Below, piece by piece: positions 13,427 to 21,582 of a stretch of DNA of 22,870 bases. The stretch comes from an uncultured Oscillibacter sp. Its GTDB lineage: Bacteria > Bacillota > Clostridia > Oscillospirales > Oscillospiraceae. The stretch lies in NCBI GenBank assembly GCA_900551885.1, contig URXS01000024.1:1-22870 (forward strand), in the 5' to 3' direction. The position numbers and the translations under genes were made by a program. Each line of letters starts with the position of its first letter. Within the stretch, counting starts at the first letter, position 1. The notes below the pieces were generated by a model. That model made no database searches. It was not told the origin of the DNA and was given only the letters and a program-made list of their open reading frames with translations.

Positions 13427-16400
13427 ATGGAACTACGGCAGAGCAGCCCCGCACTGTGGACGGAGATGGCGGAGGCCTTTGAGAAAAAAGACTTTTTGCG
13501 GAAGCTGGGTATGAGCCGCTCTGATGTGGAGCGAATCTTCGGCGGTGTGGACTGGCGGCAGGTCCTCTCTTCCCTGACCCCCATCCGCTCCCGCCTTACC
13601 TGTGCCGCGGCGCTGGAGACCTTTCGGTCCCTGCTGGGCCACCTGGCCCCAGAGCCGCCGGAGGGGTGGCTCCGCTATGCGTATCAGGTGGCACTGTCCC
13701 TGCTTTTCCCGGCGGCGGATCATGGCCACACCTCTGCCCAGTGGGATGGGGCGTTGTGCTACCTGCAATTCCTCCAGGTGCTGCTGAACGCCGAAAAGCG
13801 GGCCCTGCCCTTCGACCCCTGGCTGGATTTTGCCTTCTGCTCTGAAGAGGAGCTCTCTGACAGCGGTGTGGCGGAGGAGTACCATCAGCTTCTCAAGCGC
13901 TTTCGGGGCGAGTACATCTATGAGCTGCTGCGGATGAGCCTGGAGGTGACCCCCTTTAAAACCCTCCACCACATTGCCGGGGTCCACCATGTGGCCATGA
14001 CCGTCTCCCGGGCCTTCAAGGCCGGGGGCGGCCTCATTGACCTGGGACTGATCTCCGGTGCCGCCCTGGGTCACGACATCGGCAAGTTCGGCTGCAAGCC
14101 CGGCGAGCGGGTGCCCTACCTCCACTACTACTATACGGACCAGTGGTTCACCCAGCGGGGTCTGACCACCCTGGGCCACATCGCCGCCAACCACTCGGTC
14201 TGGGACCTGGAAATCGAGAACCTGTCCTCGGAGTCCCTGGCCCTGGTGTATGCCGACTTCCGGGTCAAGCAGACCTATGATGAGCAGCATCATGAAATTG
14301 CCTGCCTCTACTCCTTGCAGGAGGCCTTTGACGTGATCCTCAGCAAGCTGGATAACGTGGACGACGCCAAGCGCCGCCGCTACCAGTACGTCTACGCCAA
14401 GTTGCGGGACTTCGAGGACTACATGATCTCCTTCGGTGTGGACACCACGCTGGCCACCGCCGGCCATACACCGCCGCCCCGCCAGGACCCGGCTCTGATG
14501 CCCCCCGGCCAGGTGGTGGCGGCCCTGCGGCGTACCGCCGTGGATCACAACATCCGCCTGATGCACCGGCTGGGCCGGGAGCAGCTTTTCGGCAACATTC
14601 TGGAGGCTGCCCGCAGTGAGAAGGAGCCTGCCCGGCTGCGGGCCTATGTGTCCATTTTTGAGGAGTATTTCACCTACTGGAGCGCCGGACAGAAGGAACA
14701 GACCCTGGACTTCCTCTACGAGCTGCTGATGGTACCCGACGGCGACATCCGGCGCCAGGCCGCCGCCCTGATCGGTCGCATTCTGGCCACCTTCCGCTCC
14801 GGTTACAAAAAGGAACCCCCCGCTGACGCTGCGCCGGACCCGGAGGAGGAGCGCCCCTTCCAACTGTGGCAGGAGTATCTGGACAAGCTGATCCAACCGG
14901 ACCACCGGCTGACCCCACGGCAGATCAGTATGATCCGTTATCAGGCCAAGACGGCCCTGGATGCTCTGCTGCTGAATTGTTCCGACACGGACGCCCGCCG
15001 CTTTGCCGCCGAGCTGTTCCGCCATTACCGCCGCCCGGCGGAAACGGAGGCGGATGCCGCTTTCGCTCTGTTGGACACCGTGCTGAATCTGCCCCTGGAG
15101 CGGACAGAAGAGGCAGACAGGAAGCTGCTGGTAACCTTTGCTGCCTGGTGGCTGGTCAACGGAGACCTGTCCCAAAAGGCGGCGGCCTTGCGGCTGTTCC
15201 GGCACCTGCTGACGGCCATGGAACCGAATTCTTCGGAGTGGGCCGCCGTGGCGGAGGCCGTGGCCGCCGCAGACTGTCAGGACAGCACACCGCTGCTGTT
15301 CCTGCAGGTGCAGTTGGGAGACCTGCTGGGCCTGGAACTGCCGGAGCAGCGGCGGCTGCTGGCCCATGGCGACGCCATCAGCAGTGTCTTTCTGGACAAT
15401 CTGAAGACCGCCACTCCCTGGGTATTGAAGGCCGTGGGCGTGGAATATCTACTGGATCAGGTAGAGGGCGGCAACCGGGCCAATGTGCTGCACATCGCCA
15501 CCCACTACTCCAACCTGATGAAGGTCAGTGAAAACGTGGTGGTCCGCCGCATGGCGGGTGCCGCCTTGCTGGCCATTGCCCCGGTGCTGACACCGGACCG
15601 GCGTAACGAGATCGCCGTGGAGCTCAGCAAGGCCCTGGAGACGGGCCAGGCGGAGATCTCCCAGTACATCCCCGTGTACCTTGGCCAGTTCGCCCTGTGG
15701 CTGACTCCCCGGGAGTTGGACGAGGTTCTGGACCAGATGCAACAACTGCTCTCCTCCGCCAGTGCCGGCGTGGTGGCGGCGGCACTGTCCACAGTGGGTT
15801 CCATGTTGGAGCACTATTCCGTCTATGCCAGCCGCTTCGGCGAAACGGAGGCAGTACTGGAGGCCCGCCGCCGCCGCATGGCCGGCTTCCTGCTGAAGGG
15901 CCTGGCCTCCTACCGCCAGTCGGTACGTCAGGAAGCCCTGCGGATTCTGGGAGAGGGTCTTTTCGCCTCTGATGTGCTGTCCTATGAGGACAAGACGGCT
16001 CTGTTCACTCTGATGGCCAAGAAGATTCTCTTCCTCATCAACGAGCAGCCGGAACAGGAACTGTCCTTCTTCTACACTGCCGCCGCTTTAAGTCACATCT
16101 ACCGCTTCATTGTCACCCACAGTATTGAAAGTGGCCCCTTCCAGTTCCATGTGCCTGAGAAAGCCGCCTTCTTCCCAGGCACTTTCGACCCCTTCTCTCT
16201 GAGCCACAAAGGTATCGTCCAGGAAATCCGGGATCTGGGGTTTGAGGTGTACCTGGCGATCGATGAGTTCTCCTGGTCCAAGAAGGCCCAGCCCTCCCTG
16301 ATCCGGCGGCAAATCGTCAGCATGTCCGTGGCCGACGAGTTCGATGTGTATCTCTTCCCCCACGACATTCCCGTGAACCTAGCCACCCCCGCCGATCTGG

Positions 16401-18244
16401 AACGACTGCAGCGGATCGGCAGCGGCCGGAGGCCCTATCTGGCGGTGGGATCCGACGTAATCGCCAATGCCTCTTCCTACAAAGCAGCCCCCACACCGGG
16501 CTCCGTTCACTCTCTGAACCACATCGTCTTCCGCCGCTCCAGCGATGCCGAAGGCCACGAGATCGACGCGGACCTGAGCCGCATCAGCGGTGAAGTCATC
16601 GAGCTGCAGCTCCCCACTCACCTGGAGGATATCAGCTCCACCCGCATCCGGGAAAACATCGACCTGGGCCGGGACATCTCCAACCTGATCGATCCGGCAG
16701 TACAGGACTTCATCTACCGCAACAGCCTGTACTTGCGGGAACCTCAGTACAAGCAACTGATCCGGGCGGGAGATCTGGATTTTCAGTTCTATGGGCAACC
16801 GGACCGGAAGCTGTGGGAGGAACTGGAGGCAGCAGTAGCTGCCGACCAGGGGCAGATGGTCCCGCCGGATCCCCGGGACAGCGTGTGCGTCCTGCGGGAT
16901 ATTGGTCCACGGCCCCGGGTACTGGGTTTTCTCACCATGCGAACGGTCAACTCCGCCGGACTGTACGAGGCACTGGGTGATGCCCGCCTGGCCGACTATG
17001 TCCGCCGTCACACTGCCGGCCTTGTAGGGCTGTTGACGGGACTGTACGCCGTCCATGCCCCAGGTGGCAACTACGACGTGGGCCAGCTTCTGCTGACAGA
17101 GGTTCTCTCCCACGCCATGAGCCGGGACTGCGGCTACGCCGTGTGGCACGCCCCGGCCTCCGGCACCATGCTGGACCTGCTGGAGCGGCAGGGATTCCGC
17201 CCGGCGGAGATTTCCGGCCCCCTGCCGTTGCTGCTGGTAGACATGCGCTCTCCGGCGGTGCTGATCCAGAACATTCCCACCACGCTGAAGGAACCCTTCT
17301 CCTCGGACCGGAAGGTACTGGAGGCGGTCAAAACCGCCCATCACCAGTTCCAGCGGGCCATCACCGGACTGTACCCCGGGACGCTGGTGCTGTCACTGAA
17401 CGCGGAGGTCATCTACCACCGGTTGGTACGCAAGATCGTGGACCTCAACGGCGTCCCGGCGGAACCCACCAAGCCCCGGGTGCTGGGCCCCAAAATGTGC
17501 GTGCCCTTCGGCAAGATCCTCCGGGGCAATGCCATTCCCAACACCGTCACCAAAACCCTCCACACCGACAAGGTCTTCGCCCAGGATCTGCGGTCCTTCG
17601 GCATCGAGGCCTTTCCCGGATATACGCCTCTGTCCAGCCAGATCCGCACCATCCGCTCCTTCCGCCGGCCGGTGATCCTGGTGGACGACCTGCTCCACTC
17701 CGGCAACCGCATCAAGGTCCTGGATCCCCTGTTCCGGCAGGAGGGCGTGGAGATCGACCGGGTGCTGGTGGGACTGCTGTCCAGCCGCGGCAAGGACCTG
17801 ATGGCCGCCAAGGGCCGCATGGTGGACAGCGTGTATTTCGTGCCCAATATGCGGGCATGGTTCGTGGAATCCACCATGTATCCCTTCATCGGTGGCGACA
17901 CCGTGGGCGGCGCCCAGGCCTCCGTGCCCGGCCTGACACCGGCGGTCAATCTGATCATGCCCTATGCCTTCCCCCGGTTCTACAAAGAGTGCGGCCGGGA
18001 AGCGGCCTTCCAGTTCTCACGGACCTGCATTGAAAACAGCCGGGATATCCTGCTGACCCTGGAAACCCAGTTCCGGGAAAAGTACGCCCGGAACCTGACG
18101 CTTTCCCGCCTCAGTGAGGCGGTGATCCTGCCTCTGTCTCCGGACAAGGGTGACTGCCTCCGCTACGACTCCAACCTTCCCGCCTCCGCGTGTCTGGAAA
18201 ATGATCTCAAACTGCTGCTGCGGATGCAGGACCTGCTGGAATAG
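13427..18244 (+). CDS. 1605-residue fusion: HD phosphohydrolase-like, alpha-solenoid, nucleotidyltransferase, GNAT-like(?), phosphoribosyltransferase-like
   Basis: First gene of a four-gene operon; no overall function recognised. Order of domains: (a) HD-type metal phosphohydrolase, about 175-330, with H188, HD at 216-217 (GHDIGKFG), H251, H256 and a candidate D309. (b) A long helical, HEAT-like solenoid, about 370-890. (c) A NadD/PPAT-type nucleotidyltransferase, about 912-1110, with GTFDPFSLSH (918-927; the usual H/T-x-G-H is reduced to S-L-S-H) and ISSTRIR (1069-1075). (d) A less certain GNAT-like stretch, about 1115-1270, ending in LLERQGFRPAEI. (e) A phosphoribosyltransferase-like C-terminus with the PRPP loop VILVDDLLHSGNR (1416-1428). 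No signal peptide or membrane helix, so cytoplasmic. Start: ATG 13427 (GGAGG 6 bases upstream); ATG 13421 touches the ribosome binding site. Activities are inferred from motifs. It may make, break or move a nucleotide or cofactor. Confidence 0.85.
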   Translation: MELRQSSPALWTEMAEAFEKKDFLRKLGMSRSDVERIFGGVDWRQVLSSLTPIRSRLTCAAALETFRSLLGHLAPEPPEGWLRYAYQVALSLLFPAADHGHTSAQWDGALCYLQFLQVLLNAEKRALPFDPWLDFAFCSEEELSDSGVAEEYHQLLKRFRGEYIYELLRMSLEVTPFKTLHHIAGVHHVAMTVSRAFKAGGGLIDLGLISGAALGHDIGKFGCKPGERVPYLHYYYTDQWFTQRGLTTLGHIAANHSVWDLEIENLSSESLALVYADFRVKQTYDEQHHEIACLYSLQEAFDVILSKLDNVDDAKRRRYQYVYAKLRDFEDYMISFGVDTTLATAGHTPPPRQDPALMPPGQVVAALRRTAVDHNIRLMHRLGREQLFGNILEAARSEKEPARLRAYVSIFEEYFTYWSAGQKEQTLDFLYELLMVPDGDIRRQAAALIGRILATFRSGYKKEPPADAAPDPEEERPFQLWQEYLDKLIQPDHRLTPRQISMIRYQAKTALDALLLNCSDTDARRFAAELFRHYRRPAETEADAAFALLDTVLNLPLERTEEADRKLLVTFAAWWLVNGDLSQKAAALRLFRHLLTAMEPNSSEWAAVAEAVAAADCQDSTPLLFLQVQLGDLLGLELPEQRRLLAHGDAISSVFLDNLKTATPWVLKAVGVEYLLDQVEGGNRANVLHIATHYSNLMKVSENVVVRRMAGAALLAIAPVLTPDRRNEIAVELSKALETGQAEISQYIPVYLGQFALWLTPRELDEVLDQMQQLLSSASAGVVAAALSTVGSMLEHYSVYASRFGETEAVLEARRRRMAGFLLKGLASYRQSVRQEALRILGEGLFASDVLSYEDKTALFTLMAKKILFLINEQPEQELSFFYTAAALSHIYRFIVTHSIESGPFQFHVPEKAAFFPGTFDPFSLSHKGIVQEIRDLGFEVYLAIDEFSWSKKAQPSLIRRQIVSMSVADEFDVYLFPHDIPVNLATPADLERLQRIGSGRRPYLAVGSDVIANASSYKAAPTPGSVHSLNHIVFRRSSDAEGHEIDADLSRISGEVIELQLPTHLEDISSTRIRENIDLGRDISNLIDPAVQDFIYRNSLYLREPQYKQLIRAGDLDFQFYGQPDRKLWEELEAAVAADQGQMVPPDPRDSVCVLRDIGPRPRVLGFLTMRTVNSAGLYEALGDARLADYVRRHTAGLVGLLTGLYAVHAPGGNYDVGQLLLTEVLSHAMSRDCGYAVWHAPASGTMLDLLERQGFRPAEISGPLPLLLVDMRSPAVLIQNIPTTLKEPFSSDRKVLEAVKTAHHQFQRAITGLYPGTLVLSLNAEVIYHRLVRKIVDLNGVPAEPTKPRVLGPKMCVPFGKILRGNAIPNTVTKTLHTDKVFAQDLRSFGIEAFPGYTPLSSQIRTIRSFRRPVILVDDLLHSGNRIKVLDPLFRQEGVEIDRVLVGLLSSRGKDLMAAKGRMVDSVYFVPNMRAWFVESTMYPFIGGDTVGGAQASVPGLTPAVNLIMPYAFPRFYKECGREAAFQFSRTCIENSRDILLTLETQFREKYARNLTLSRLSEAVILPLSPDKGDCLRYDSNLPASACLENDLKLLLRMQDLLE

Positions 18245-18254
18245 GAGGTACCTG

Positions 18255-18542
18255 ATGGGCGAACTGCTCTCATATTGTCTCACCGCCTTTCTTCCCCCCT
18301 TTCTGCTGCGGCTGTTATCTGCCATGCTGCCGGCCCGGCTGCGATGGCTTCGCTGGCTGGTGCTGATCTGGCCCGCCGGGCTGCTGGTGCTGGCCGGCCT
18401 AGCACTGGGGGCAGACCCTGGCTTCTTCATCGGCTGGAACGCCTTTGTGGCCGGGTGGCTGGCCATCCTGGCAGGACTGGCCCTGGCCGGCTTCGGTCTG
18501 GGAGCCCTGCTGGACAAACTGATCCGAAAAAGGAGTACCTGA
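18255..18542 (+). CDS. Small membrane protein of the four-gene operon
   Basis: A 95-residue very hydrophobic protein beginning MGELLSYCLTAFLPPFLLRL, with about three membrane segments (roughly 4-25, 30-55, 60-88) and a basic C-terminus (KLIRKRST). Start ATG at 18255, with GGAGGT overlapping the upstream stop region and ideally spaced; it begins 10 bases after the giant gene. I recognise no family. Its place between cytoplasmic enzymes suggests a membrane anchor, a small transporter subunit or a holin-like helper; none can be shown from sequence. Confidence 0.8.
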   Translation: MGELLSYCLTAFLPPFLLRLLSAMLPARLRWLRWLVLIWPAGLLVLAGLALGADPGFFIGWNAFVAGWLAILAGLALAGFGLGALLDKLIRKRST

Positions 18543-18546
18543 CCCC

Positions 18547-19776
18547 ATGTACTACTATCAGGACCGGGGGCGGCGGGCCGCCTCTCCCCTGCCGGACCTG
18601 CCCCTGCCTCCTGCGGAGGCGGGCTTGCCGGCGCTGTTTCTCACATCCGGGGACCCTGCCCGGGGCCGCACCGTCTGGCGCCCAACGGCCCACCACCACC
18701 TGACCACCCCGGCCTCCGTAGCCTGGCTGGATCGGAACACCGAGGAGGAGGCGGAGCTGCCAGAGCCGGTCCTTTCCGCCCTGAATGACGGCACCCTGAC
18801 CGCCGTCAACGTCTGCCATCCCCGGTGGGAGGCGGCGCTGGAACGGCTGGCCCCCAAGACCGGGAAAAAACGCGTCCACCTGCTGGCGGTCGGCGACGTG
18901 GGCGGCACGCTGCTGACGGCGCTGAAGCTGCTGGGCGGCGACTGCATCTCCACCATCGGCATCTGCGACCTGAACGAGATGGCCGTGGAGCGGTGGACCG
19001 CCGAGATGGGCCAGATCGCCTGGCCTTGGGACTACGGTGCGCTGCCGGAGGTGGCGCCGGTGACAGCCGACCGCCTCTTCGCGTGCGACGTGTTCCTCTT
19101 TGCCGCCACCAAATCCATCCCTCCGGTGGGCAGCACCGTCACCGACGTGCGGATGGCCCAGTTCGCCGCCAACCGCCCCCTGGTGGAATCCTTTGCCCGA
19201 CAGGCCCGGGATGCGCATTTTCAGGGCCTGTTCATCGTCCTGTCCGACCCAGTGGACCCGCTGTGCAGGGCGGCCTTCCTGGCCTCCAACACCGGCCCCG
19301 ACGGCCAGTGGGACGGCAATGGTCTCTTCGCCGAGCAGGTCCAGGGCTTCGGTCTGGGGGTCATGAACGCCAGAGCTGCTTATTTTGCAAAGCAGGATCC
19401 CCGGTTCGCCGCTTTCCTCACCGAGGGCCGCAGCTTCGGCCCCCACGGCCATGGGCTGGTCATCGCCAACTCCGTGGAACACTATGACGACGAGCTCTCT
19501 CAGGAGCTGACGCATCAGGTGGAGACCGCCAACCTCCGCATCCGAGACCTGGGCTTCAAGCCCTATGTGGCCCCGGCGGTGTCCTCCGGCGCCATGCAGT
19601 TGCTGCTGACGCTGCGGGGGCAGTGGCGCTGCGCCTCCATGTGCCTGGGAGATGTGTGGTTCGGCGCCCGCAGCCGCCTGACGGAGCGGGGCGGCGAGGT
19701 GGAATGCCTGCCTCTGCCCCCGGCCCTGCGGGCGAGGCTGGAGGAGACAGAAACACTGTTGAAAGCCACTGTGTGA
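18547..19776 (+). CDS. Lactate/malate-dehydrogenase-like Rossmann protein with altered motifs
   Basis: 409 residues resembling the 2-hydroxyacid (lactate/malate) dehydrogenase superfamily. The dinucleotide loop VGDVGGT (115-121) follows a beta strand and is followed by an acidic ICDLNE at the end of the second strand, fitting NAD binding. SDPVDP (233-238) takes the place of the classical NPVD. GPHGHG (298-303) takes the place of GEHGD, keeping the probable catalytic His300 but replacing Asp by His302. An extra N-terminal region of about 108 residues precedes the fold. Start: ATG 18547, 4 bases after the previous stop, with AAGGAG about 11 bases upstream. It is probably a reductase/dehydrogenase acting on a substrate other than lactate or malate, in the pathway of this operon. 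Fold call is fairly good; substrate is unknown. Confidence 0.75.
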   Translation: MYYYQDRGRRAASPLPDLPLPPAEAGLPALFLTSGDPARGRTVWRPTAHHHLTTPASVAWLDRNTEEEAELPEPVLSALNDGTLTAVNVCHPRWEAALERLAPKTGKKRVHLLAVGDVGGTLLTALKLLGGDCISTIGICDLNEMAVERWTAEMGQIAWPWDYGALPEVAPVTADRLFACDVFLFAATKSIPPVGSTVTDVRMAQFAANRPLVESFARQARDAHFQGLFIVLSDPVDPLCRAAFLASNTGPDGQWDGNGLFAEQVQGFGLGVMNARAAYFAKQDPRFAAFLTEGRSFGPHGHGLVIANSVEHYDDELSQELTHQVETANLRIRDLGFKPYVAPAVSSGAMQLLLTLRGQWRCASMCLGDVWFGARSRLTERGGEVECLPLPPALRARLEETETLLKATV

Positions 19777-19800
19777 AATTCCAGGAAGGGGGTGCCGTCC

Positions 19801-20847
19801 ATGGCACAGGAACTGACCCTGATCTGCCCCGGCCAGGGAAGCGAGCGGCTCTCCGCCCTGCTGGCCACGGCACTGAAGGAGCGGCATTATCAGCGGGTGT
19901 CCTGGTTGACAGATAGTCTGCGGAACCGGCGTCTGCTGGTGGCGGCGGCCATTCCCCCCAGCGGCGTGAACCTGGAGCTGTATCAGTTCCTGGCCTTCCT
20001 GCGGACCCACCCTGGATGCCTGGAGGGCAGCGTGGGTAGCATCGTCATCGACGGCACAGGGGACCTTTACACCAAGGCGGCGGGCCGGGAGCTGGTGCTC
20101 TCCGCCTCCCAGGTGGGCTGCGTCTTTCCGGGGCGGCCGCTGGTGGAGGCCACCGGCAGCCTCCGCAACTTCACCGTCCAGGCCAAAAACGCCGGCTGCG
20201 GGCTGGAGGAGGCCTACCGTCTGGCCATATCGGACCTGATGGACCGGGTGACCGGCTTCGCCCTGCCCAAGCGGCAGCGGCCCAAGCTGCTGGTGCTCCA
20301 TGCCTCCAGCCGGACCACCTCCAATACCCTGGCCCTGTGGAGCCGGGTCCGAGCCCACCTGGAGGACCGCTGCCACATCACAGAGGTAGGCCTGCGCAAC
20401 GGCACCATGGAGGACTGCGCCGGGTGCCCCTATACCACCTGCCTCCACTTCGGCGAGCAGGGGGAGTGCTTCTACGGCGGCGTCATGGTCCAGGAGGTAT
20501 ACCCCGCCATCCGGGAGGCCGACGCGGTGGTGCTGCTGTGTCCCAACTACAACGACGCCCTCTCCGCCAATCTCTCCGCCTGCATCAACCGGCTGACGGC
20601 CCTGTACCGTACCACCTCCTTTGCCGACAAGGCGGTGTTCGCCATCGTGGTCTCCGGCTACTCCGGTGGCGACATCGTGGCCCGGCAGGTGGTCTCCGCC
20701 CTGAACATGAACAAGGGCTTCTGGCTGCCCGACCGCTTCTGCATGCTGGAGACCGCCAATGACAAGGGGGAGGCCATGGCCCTGCCGGGGATCGGGGAAC
20801 GGGCAGAGCAGTTTGCGAGAAACATGTTACGTCAACTAACTGTGTAA
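19801..20847 (+). CDS. Flavodoxin-fold NAD(P)H-dependent FMN reductase-like protein with four-Cys cluster
   Basis: A 348-residue last gene of the operon. The C-terminal half, from about residue 160 (KLLVLHASSRTTSNT onward), looks like the NADPH-dependent FMN reductase/iron-sulfur-flavoprotein group: strand, phosphate-binding loop S-S-R-T-T-S-N-T, then a cluster C206-x2-C209-x4-C214-x8-C223, then VVLLCPNYNDALSANL where such proteins contact the flavin. Known iron-sulfur flavoproteins have a similar compact Cys cluster, so a 4Fe-4S centre is plausible here but unproven. The N-terminal half has a second alpha/beta domain with FPGRPLVEATGSLRNF near 115-135. Start: ATG 19801 with AGGAAGGGGG about 9 bases upstream; the GTG at 19792 touches that site. 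It probably supplies or accepts electrons for the neighbouring dehydrogenase-like protein (inference). Confidence 0.8.
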   Translation: MAQELTLICPGQGSERLSALLATALKERHYQRVSWLTDSLRNRRLLVAAAIPPSGVNLELYQFLAFLRTHPGCLEGSVGSIVIDGTGDLYTKAAGRELVLSASQVGCVFPGRPLVEATGSLRNFTVQAKNAGCGLEEAYRLAISDLMDRVTGFALPKRQRPKLLVLHASSRTTSNTLALWSRVRAHLEDRCHITEVGLRNGTMEDCAGCPYTTCLHFGEQGECFYGGVMVQEVYPAIREADAVVLLCPNYNDALSANLSACINRLTALYRTTSFADKAVFAIVVSGYSGGDIVARQVVSALNMNKGFWLPDRFCMLETANDKGEAMALPGIGERAEQFARNMLRQLTV

Positions 20848-20850
20848 AAG

Positions 20851-20877
20851 AGAGCGGGCCCAGTACGGGCCCGCTCT
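20851..20877. terminator. Bidirectional terminator between convergent operons
   Basis: 11-base perfect arms AGAGCGGGCCC and complement around a 5-base loop. The plus strand continues TCTTTG and the minus strand continues CTTTTAC, so it can stop both the four-gene operon and the minus-strand operon to its right. Confidence 0.9.
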
Positions 20878-20895
20878 TCTTTGTCCAAAAATGCC

Positions 20896-21582
20896 TCAGC
20901 CAAAGTAGGAATGGGTGCCTTGTTCGATTTCAAACTCCGTCACCACATTACCGCCAGCGTCGTATCCGATGACCCAGGCGTGGCGGCTGGAGTCGTAGGG
21001 CCAGTCCGTAATGGTATGAGAGAGCAGGAAGTGGCGGTGCCCCTCCCGCTCCAGGAAGTCCTCCGGGCCCGCCGTCAGGCGGGTGGCCTCCTCCCAGTGG
21101 GCGGTTTGTGTGGTCTCATCGTAAATCTGCCCACGGACGCTGACCACCACCGTTTCGATAGTCGGATTGTCCAGACGCCCGTAATAGCAGCACACCGTCT
21201 CCTCTCGTTCGCTCCGGCTCATAGTCATCTCCCCGGCGTACAGGGGCTCTCCCGTGGTGCAGTCCAGGGACCAGCCGAAGCCCCCCATCCAGCCGTATAC
21301 CGTCAGATACGTGTCCGCAATGGTCACCGCCTCCTCGCAGGCGGTCAGGTATACCAGATGGGTCCGATGGATCTCCGGCGTCCAGAGCCGGTCCAGCACA
21401 GCGCCGTGGGGCGCCCCTTGGCGCTCCTCTACCTGCCGGATGGCCTGGATGGGCAGAAGGAAGCCCAACTGCATCAAGTGGTTCACCGCCAGCAGGGCAA
21501 TCAGAAAGATCACAAACCGCCGGGCCACCCACCGCTTCCGGCAGTATACTCTCTCCCGCTTGGGAGATTCCTGTTTCTTCAT
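20896..21582 (-). CDS. Membrane-anchored extracytoplasmic protein, paralogue of the gene at 22325
   Basis: 228 residues of unknown function. A basic N-terminus (KKQESPKRERVYCRKRWVAR) leads to one hydrophobic segment, about 22-45, and the rest is polar and probably outside the membrane. It aligns by eye with the partial gene at 22325-22870: shared landmarks include GWMxGFxW, YG-x-x-x-(D/N)-P-x-(I/V)-x-T-V and EGHRHF/DGHRFF. Start: ATG 21582, which overlaps the upstream HAAS gene by four bases (ATGA), with GGAGGT six bases in front, so the two are translationally coupled. Last gene of the operon. Not a known enzyme to me; perhaps a sensor or regulator domain working with the HAAS protein. Confidence 0.8.
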   Translation of the reverse strand: MKKQESPKRERVYCRKRWVARRFVIFLIALLAVNHLMQLGFLLPIQAIRQVEERQGAPHGAVLDRLWTPEIHRTHLVYLTACEEAVTIADTYLTVYGWMGGFGWSLDCTTGEPLYAGEMTMSRSEREETVCCYYGRLDNPTIETVVVSVRGQIYDETTQTAHWEEATRLTAGPEDFLEREGHRHFLLSHTITDWPYDSSRHAWVIGYDAGGNVVTEFEIEQGTHSYFG

